Both the position numbers and the translations under genes were made by a program. The notes beneath the pieces are model-generated. The model ran no database searches, was not told the origin of the DNA, and saw only the letters and a list, made by a program, of their open reading frames with translations. From Anaerolineales bacterium (GTDB taxonomy: Bacteria; Chloroflexota; Anaerolineae; Anaerolineales; DRMV01), in the NCBI GenBank assembly GCA_027023425.1, contig JALVVL010000005.1, forward strand, positions 1 to 64,000: 64,000 bases of DNA, in the 5' to 3' direction. The number at the start of each line of letters is the position of its first letter. The stretch's first letter is position 1. Positions 59,771 through 64,000 of this stretch are shown here, one piece after another.

Positions 59771-61885
59771 TCAACCGGTTGTTGCGGAATTTGCCTCCTC
59801 GGTGGGCATATTCAACTCAGCCCAAAGACGTTCCAACCGCTCCTCATCGCCGCCGCGGGAAAGGATGGTGACAGTGTCGCCTTCTTGAAGCACCGTATCG
59901 CCGTGGGGGAGCACGCTCTGGCCGCCGCGCTGAATGTGGATGATGAGCACATCGTCAGGCAGCGGGATTTGGGAAAGCGACTTGCCCGCGAGCGGCGAGC
60001 CGGGCGGCAGGACAAAACGGGCTGTGGTGGTGCCGGGGGGCGAGCCGGGCAGTTCTCCAAGCGCAAAGCCGCGGCGCACCATACCCAATTCGTAAGCGTG
60101 CACAATGTCGTTACGGCGGAGCACGCCCAGCAGGCGGTGCGGGTTCTTGCGGTCTACAACTGGCAAGCGCGAGAGGTCGCGCGGCGCCATTTTCTGCACC
60201 GCGTCGCGCAGGGTTTCATCCGGGTAAGTAACAACCGGGTTGCGGCAGGCAATATCGGCCACTTTGAGGTCTGGCGGGGGTTGATTGTCGTGGCCGACAG
60301 CGCGCCGGTAGTCCTCCAGCGAAACAATGCCCCAAAGCATGCCGTTTTTGTCAACCACCGGGAAGCCGTGCGAGTTGGTCTGGATGAACAAACCTGCAAG
60401 CGTGGAAGCCGGAATATCGGGCGAAACAGTGATGGGGTTGGGGTTCATCACTTCTTTCACCTGCACCGAGGCCAAAATGTCCATATCGCGGCCGCGGAAA
60501 AGTTTGATGCCGCGGCGGACAAGTTTGAGGGTGTAAATTGACTCCGGCTCCAACTTTTCAGCCAAGATGACAGCAGAAATCACCGCGGCCATGAGCGGCA
60601 GCAGGATGCGGTAGTCGTCGGTCAGTTCAAAAACAATCATAATGGCGGTGAGGGGGGCGCGCGCCGCAGCCGCAAACACCGCCGCCATGCCCACCGTGGC
60701 ATAAGAGCCCGCGCCTGCGGTGAGGTGAGGTAGTAGTTTGTGGGCTACAAAGCCGAAAGAGCCCCCAGTCATCGCGCCCATGAAAAGCGCCGGGGCAAAA
60801 ACACCGCCCGAGTTGCCCGAGCCGAGCGTGAGCGAGGTGGCAAACAGTTTTAGCACTATGAGCACCACCATCAAGGTAAGCGAAAGGTTGCCCAGAAGAG
60901 CATCTTCAATCACAGGGAAGCCCGAGCCATACACATGCGGCAAGCCCTGATGCAGCGGCACGCCGAGTTTGAGTTCGTCAAGCGGCACAAAGCCCAAACC
61001 GAGCACCTGCGGGTAGGCAAACCCCATTGTGCCGAGTATCAGGGCACCGGCGGCGGGCTTGAGCCACGCGGGGAAATCCCAATTGTCAAACAGATCTTCG
61101 GTGAAGTAAAGCACCTTGATGAAAGCAACGCCTATTAGCGCCCCCAACAGGCCGAGCAGGATGTAGATGAGAATTTCCCACGGGCTGCGGGCGCTGTAGA
61201 AAGGAATGCCAAACGCTGGCCGGTTGCCGAGAATGGCGCGGGCGATCGTGCTGGAGGTAACGGCGGCAAGCACAACGCCGCCGAGGTCGCGCGTGGTCAA
61301 TTCCCCCAAAATCACCTCAATGGCGAAGAGCACTCCAGCGATTGGAGCATTGAAGGTGGCCGCGATACCAGCCGCCGCCCCGCTCGCCACAAGGTTGCGC
61401 GTGCGGCTTTCGGAAAAGCGTAGCAGTTGGGAAAGGGTTGAACCCAACGCCGCGCCGACTTGCACAATTGGCCCTTCACGGCCTGCTGAGCCGCCCGAGC
61501 CAATGCACGCCGCGGAAGCCGCCACTTTAGCCACTACCACACGCGGCCGAATGCGCGCTCCCTTCAGCGCAATCGCTTCCATAACTTCGGGCACCCCGTG
61601 CCCCTTGGCCTCAGGCGAGAAAAAGGCGATTATCGGGCCGGCAATCAAACTACCGATCACCGGCGCAAGAATATACCAGCCGCGGCCTATCTCGGGCAAA
61701 ATGCCGGGCAAAATTTCATAGAGGAATTTTTCCACCCAACTGATAAGGTCAATAAAAAAGACTGCCCCCAATCCAGTCCCTGCCCCAACCACAATCGCAA
61801 TTATCAAAACGGTTATGGTGTTAGCACTGCGAATGCGGTCTAAAAAATGCGCGCGTCTTTGGCTTGCAAGTGAGTGTGTGGACAA
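59771..61885 (-). CDS. ClC-family chloride channel with CBS pair and TrkA-C domain
   Basis: GSGGSAGREGPIVQVGAALGS; GSGNSGGVFAPALFMGAMTGG; CBS repeats; C-terminal LPPGSPLAGKSLSQIPLPDDVLIIHIQRGGQ. Confidence 0.95.
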   Translation of the reverse strand: MSTHSLASQRRAHFLDRIRSANTITVLIIAIVVGAGTGLGAVFFIDLISWVEKFLYEILPGILPEIGRGWYILAPVIGSLIAGPIIAFFSPEAKGHGVPEVMEAIALKGARIRPRVVVAKVAASAACIGSGGSAGREGPIVQVGAALGSTLSQLLRFSESRTRNLVASGAAAGIAATFNAPIAGVLFAIEVILGELTTRDLGGVVLAAVTSSTIARAILGNRPAFGIPFYSARSPWEILIYILLGLLGALIGVAFIKVLYFTEDLFDNWDFPAWLKPAAGALILGTMGFAYPQVLGLGFVPLDELKLGVPLHQGLPHVYGSGFPVIEDALLGNLSLTLMVVLIVLKLFATSLTLGSGNSGGVFAPALFMGAMTGGSFGFVAHKLLPHLTAGAGSYATVGMAAVFAAAARAPLTAIMIVFELTDDYRILLPLMAAVISAVILAEKLEPESIYTLKLVRRGIKLFRGRDMDILASVQVKEVMNPNPITVSPDIPASTLAGLFIQTNSHGFPVVDKNGMLWGIVSLEDYRRAVGHDNQPPPDLKVADIACRNPVVTYPDETLRDAVQKMAPRDLSRLPVVDRKNPHRLLGVLRRNDIVHAYELGMVRRGFALGELPGSPPGTTTARFVLPPGSPLAGKSLSQIPLPDDVLIIHIQRGGQSVLPHGDTVLQEGDTVTILSRGGDEERLERLWAELNMPTEEANSATTG

Positions 61886-61974
61886 AGCGCTCTCCTCAAA
61901 GTTGGTCTCGCAAAGCCATTATACAACAAACTGGGATTGGAGAGTGCCGCCAACGGAGTAATGCAAAGCCGCGG

Positions 61975-62360
61975 GGAAAAACCACAGATTACACAGATTA
62001 GCGCAGATTTTTCTCTGTGTTCTCTGTAAATTTCTGTGTTCTCTGTGGTTTTCTTACTCAATCGGTGAAAATCTGTGTCAATCGGTGGATAGGGACGCCA
62101 AGGGCGCCAAGGACACAGAGGACGCCAAGGGTAACGCAGAGACGCAGAGGAAACAGAGGCGCAGAGCGCAAAGAGGTTGACGCCAAGGTCGCCAAGAAAA
62201 AAATTTTTTCTGTGTCCTCTGCAAATTTCTGTGTCCTCTGTGGTTTTCTTACTCAATCGGTGAAAATCTGTGTCAATCGGTGGATAAGAACCACAGATTA
62301 CACAGATTGGCACAGATTTTTCTGTGTTCTCTGTAAATTTCTGTGTTTTCTGTGGTTTGT
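61975..62360. repeat. Composite word-repeat cluster 8
   Basis: ACCACAGATTACACAGATTAGCGCAGATTTTTCTCTGTGTTCTCTGTAAATTTCTGTG... read directly. Confidence 0.9.
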
Positions 62361-62377
62361 AGTGTTGCTCCACCTAC

Positions 62378-62432
62378 GACGCAACGACGCAACGACGCAA
62401 CGCCCCTACGACTTCACGACCTCACGCCTTCG
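62378..62432. repeat. Short tandem repeat (ACGACGCAACGACGCAACGACGCAACGCCCCTACGACTTCACGACCTCACG) reaching into rluD-family gene 3' end
   Basis: Read directly. Confidence 0.85.
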
Positions 62433-63347
62433 CAGGTCTTCAAGCACCGCCAGCAAGTCAGGAGGCAATGGAGCGGTGAAAGTGCGCGGCTCGGCTTCTC
62501 CCGGCAAGGTAATGGTGAGACTGTAGGCGTGCAAAAACTGGCGCGAGAGGGGTAAAGTGGAGCGACGACGACCGTAGAGCACATCCCCAGCAACCGGGCA
62601 ACCCAAAAACGCAAGGTGGACGCGGATTTGGTGCGTGCGGCCGGTGAGCGGCTTTACCTCCAAAAGCGTGTACTCGGCAAAGCGCTCCAAAGTACGAAAT
62701 TCGCTCACCGCTTCCCTGCCTTGGCCGGGCGGCACAACTTTCATCCGCTTGCGATGGCTCATGTCGCGGGCGATGGGCGCTTCAATCCTGCCGGTTGGGG
62801 TGGGCGGCGCGCCGTCCACCAGTGCAAGATACACCTTGTGCGCTGTGCGGGCTTTGAACTGCGCCTGCAAAAATTGGTGCGCGGCGTCGTTTTTCGCCAA
62901 AATGATGATGCCCGAGGTGTCCTTATCCAGCCGATGCACTACGCCGGGGCGGTGTTCGCCGCCAACGCCCAGCATTTCGGGAGCGTGCGCCAACGCCGCA
63001 TGCACCAGCGTGCCGCTTTCGTGCCCGGGCGAAGGGTGAACCACCATCCCCGCAGGCTTGTTCACCACCAGCACATCTTCGTTTTCAAACACCACATCCA
63101 GCGGAATTTGCTCCGGCTCCAGCCTGCTCGGCTTTTGTGGCGGAATGCGTACCGTGACCAGCGCGGGCTTTTCCAGCATAAAGCCGGTTTTGGTCACAGG
63201 CTTGCCGTCAACGCTCACCAGCCCCTCTTTTATCCACCCCTGCACCCGGCTGCGGGAAAATGAGCCGAGTTGCGCTGTGACAAATTTATCCAACCGAATT
63301 GGCTTTTCGGCATGAAAAGCCAACTCCACCAAACGCTCTTCACTCAT
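62406..63347 (-). CDS. RluD-family 23S rRNA pseudouridine synthase
   Basis: S4 domain RLDKFVTAQLGSFSRSRVQGWIKEGLVSVDGK; GVVHRLDKDTSGIIILAKND; GRTHQIRVHLAFLGCPVAGDVLYG. Confidence 0.95.
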   Translation of the reverse strand: MSEERLVELAFHAEKPIRLDKFVTAQLGSFSRSRVQGWIKEGLVSVDGKPVTKTGFMLEKPALVTVRIPPQKPSRLEPEQIPLDVVFENEDVLVVNKPAGMVVHPSPGHESGTLVHAALAHAPEMLGVGGEHRPGVVHRLDKDTSGIIILAKNDAAHQFLQAQFKARTAHKVYLALVDGAPPTPTGRIEAPIARDMSHRKRMKVVPPGQGREAVSEFRTLERFAEYTLLEVKPLTGRTHQIRVHLAFLGCPVAGDVLYGRRRSTLPLSRQFLHAYSLTITLPGEAEPRTFTAPLPPDLLAVLEDLRRREVVKS

Positions 63348-63897
63348 GAGGCGACACCTTCGGCGCTTCGGGCAAAGCCTCTTCGGGGGAAAGAGTGCCT
63401 TCCTCCCCGGTCTCTCCCCCCTTCCTGCCAAAAATTTCGCCCAAAATCAGAATTGCAACGCTGATGTTGATAGCGGCATCGGCAAGGTTGAAAACAGGGA
63501 ACTTGCCGACCGCGATGAAATCGGTTACATGCCCTTGCCGCAGGCGGTCAACCACATTCCCCAACGCGCCACCCCACTGGATTGCCAACGCGAACCGCAG
63601 CCACCATTCATCGCCAAGCCGCGGGAAAATGACAACCATGCCGACCGCGTACGCGATTCCCAGCGCGGTGAAGAAAATTCCCCAACGCTCGCCCAACCCA
63701 AACGCCATGCCCGAGTTTGACCAATGCACAAGCATTACCGGCACGTTTGGGATGCCGTGCCAAATAGGAATCGTTTGCCCAAAAGCCAGATGAGTTTCAA
63801 TGTAACGCTTGGAAAGTTGGTCTAAAAGCAACACCAAGCCGCCAAAGCCGAACAACACGGCGTAAGCCTTTAGAAGTTTACGCATTGAAGTCTCCAA
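63340..63897 (-). CDS. lspA: Lipoprotein signal peptidase
   Basis: LDQLSKRYIETHL; GNVVDRLRQGHVTDFIAVG; FNLADAAINISVAILI. Confidence 0.94.
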   Translation of the reverse strand: METSMRKLLKAYAVLFGFGGLVLLLDQLSKRYIETHLAFGQTIPIWHGIPNVPVMLVHWSNSGMAFGLGERWGIFFTALGIAYAVGMVVIFPRLGDEWWLRFALAIQWGGALGNVVDRLRQGHVTDFIAVGKFPVFNLADAAINISVAILILGEIFGRKGGETGEEGTLSPEEALPEAPKVSPHE

Positions 63898-64000
63898 AGG
63901 GAATGTGGGCTACATTGTATCGCAGAAACGCCGCGGCCGCCCCATTTACAAACTCGCGTTACGCAACGGTGATTGACAGGCAACAATTTCACTCTATGAA

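Noticed and set aside
7031-62360. Repeat clusters as CRISPR arrays
   Set aside because: No constant repeat with unique spacers, no cas genes; spacing and order of words are irregular.
61840-62373. 177-aa ORF and similar ORFs (IGVNLCQSVDEN, TEDTEIYREHRKN) at 18480, 18512, 18896, 38677, 39025, 39873, 49384, 49473
   Set aside because: Translations of the composite repeat; same peptide words in unrelated loci, no independent coding signal.

Overview
64 kb of chromosome that reads like a Chloroflexota (probably Anaerolineae) genome. This assignment is inferred from gene content and style, not tested. There are about 50 well-supported protein genes and three tRNAs (Arg-CCG, Pro-CGG, Arg-UCU). A T-box leader precedes valS. 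The protein genes are mostly housekeeping and regulatory: hisS, recN, radC, thpR, rsfS, coaD, recG, rnz, rnhA, korAB-type oxidoreductase, valS, lon, hsp20, mscL, lspA, rluD, ClC channel and others. There is a RelB/YafQ-type toxin-antitoxin pair. Intergenic DNA is unusually repeat-rich. It contains eight clusters of a composite 'ACAGATT / CGATTGA / CGCAGAG / CGCCAAGG' word repeat, four copies of a ~150 bp palindromic MITE-like element, and several REP-like hairpins and short tandem repeats. Some tandem repeats supply the stop codons of neighbouring genes. The strongest candidate for an unusual system is an rpoN - histidine kinase - sigma54 activator operon (23037-27651). It has a consensus sigma54 (-24/-12) promoter directly upstream of rpoN, a zinc-ribbon insertion in RpoN, and an NtrC-type activator that ends before any Fis-type DNA-binding domain. 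Other notable points: an in-frame UAA in a YacP/NYN nuclease gene, a probable CTG start codon for rsfS, a sugar ABC permease with a large membrane insertion, a PHP-AlbA_2 fusion protein, a membrane-tethered HhH protein, and an uncharacterised two-gene winged-helix-like pair. No CRISPR array, prophage or transposase gene was seen.
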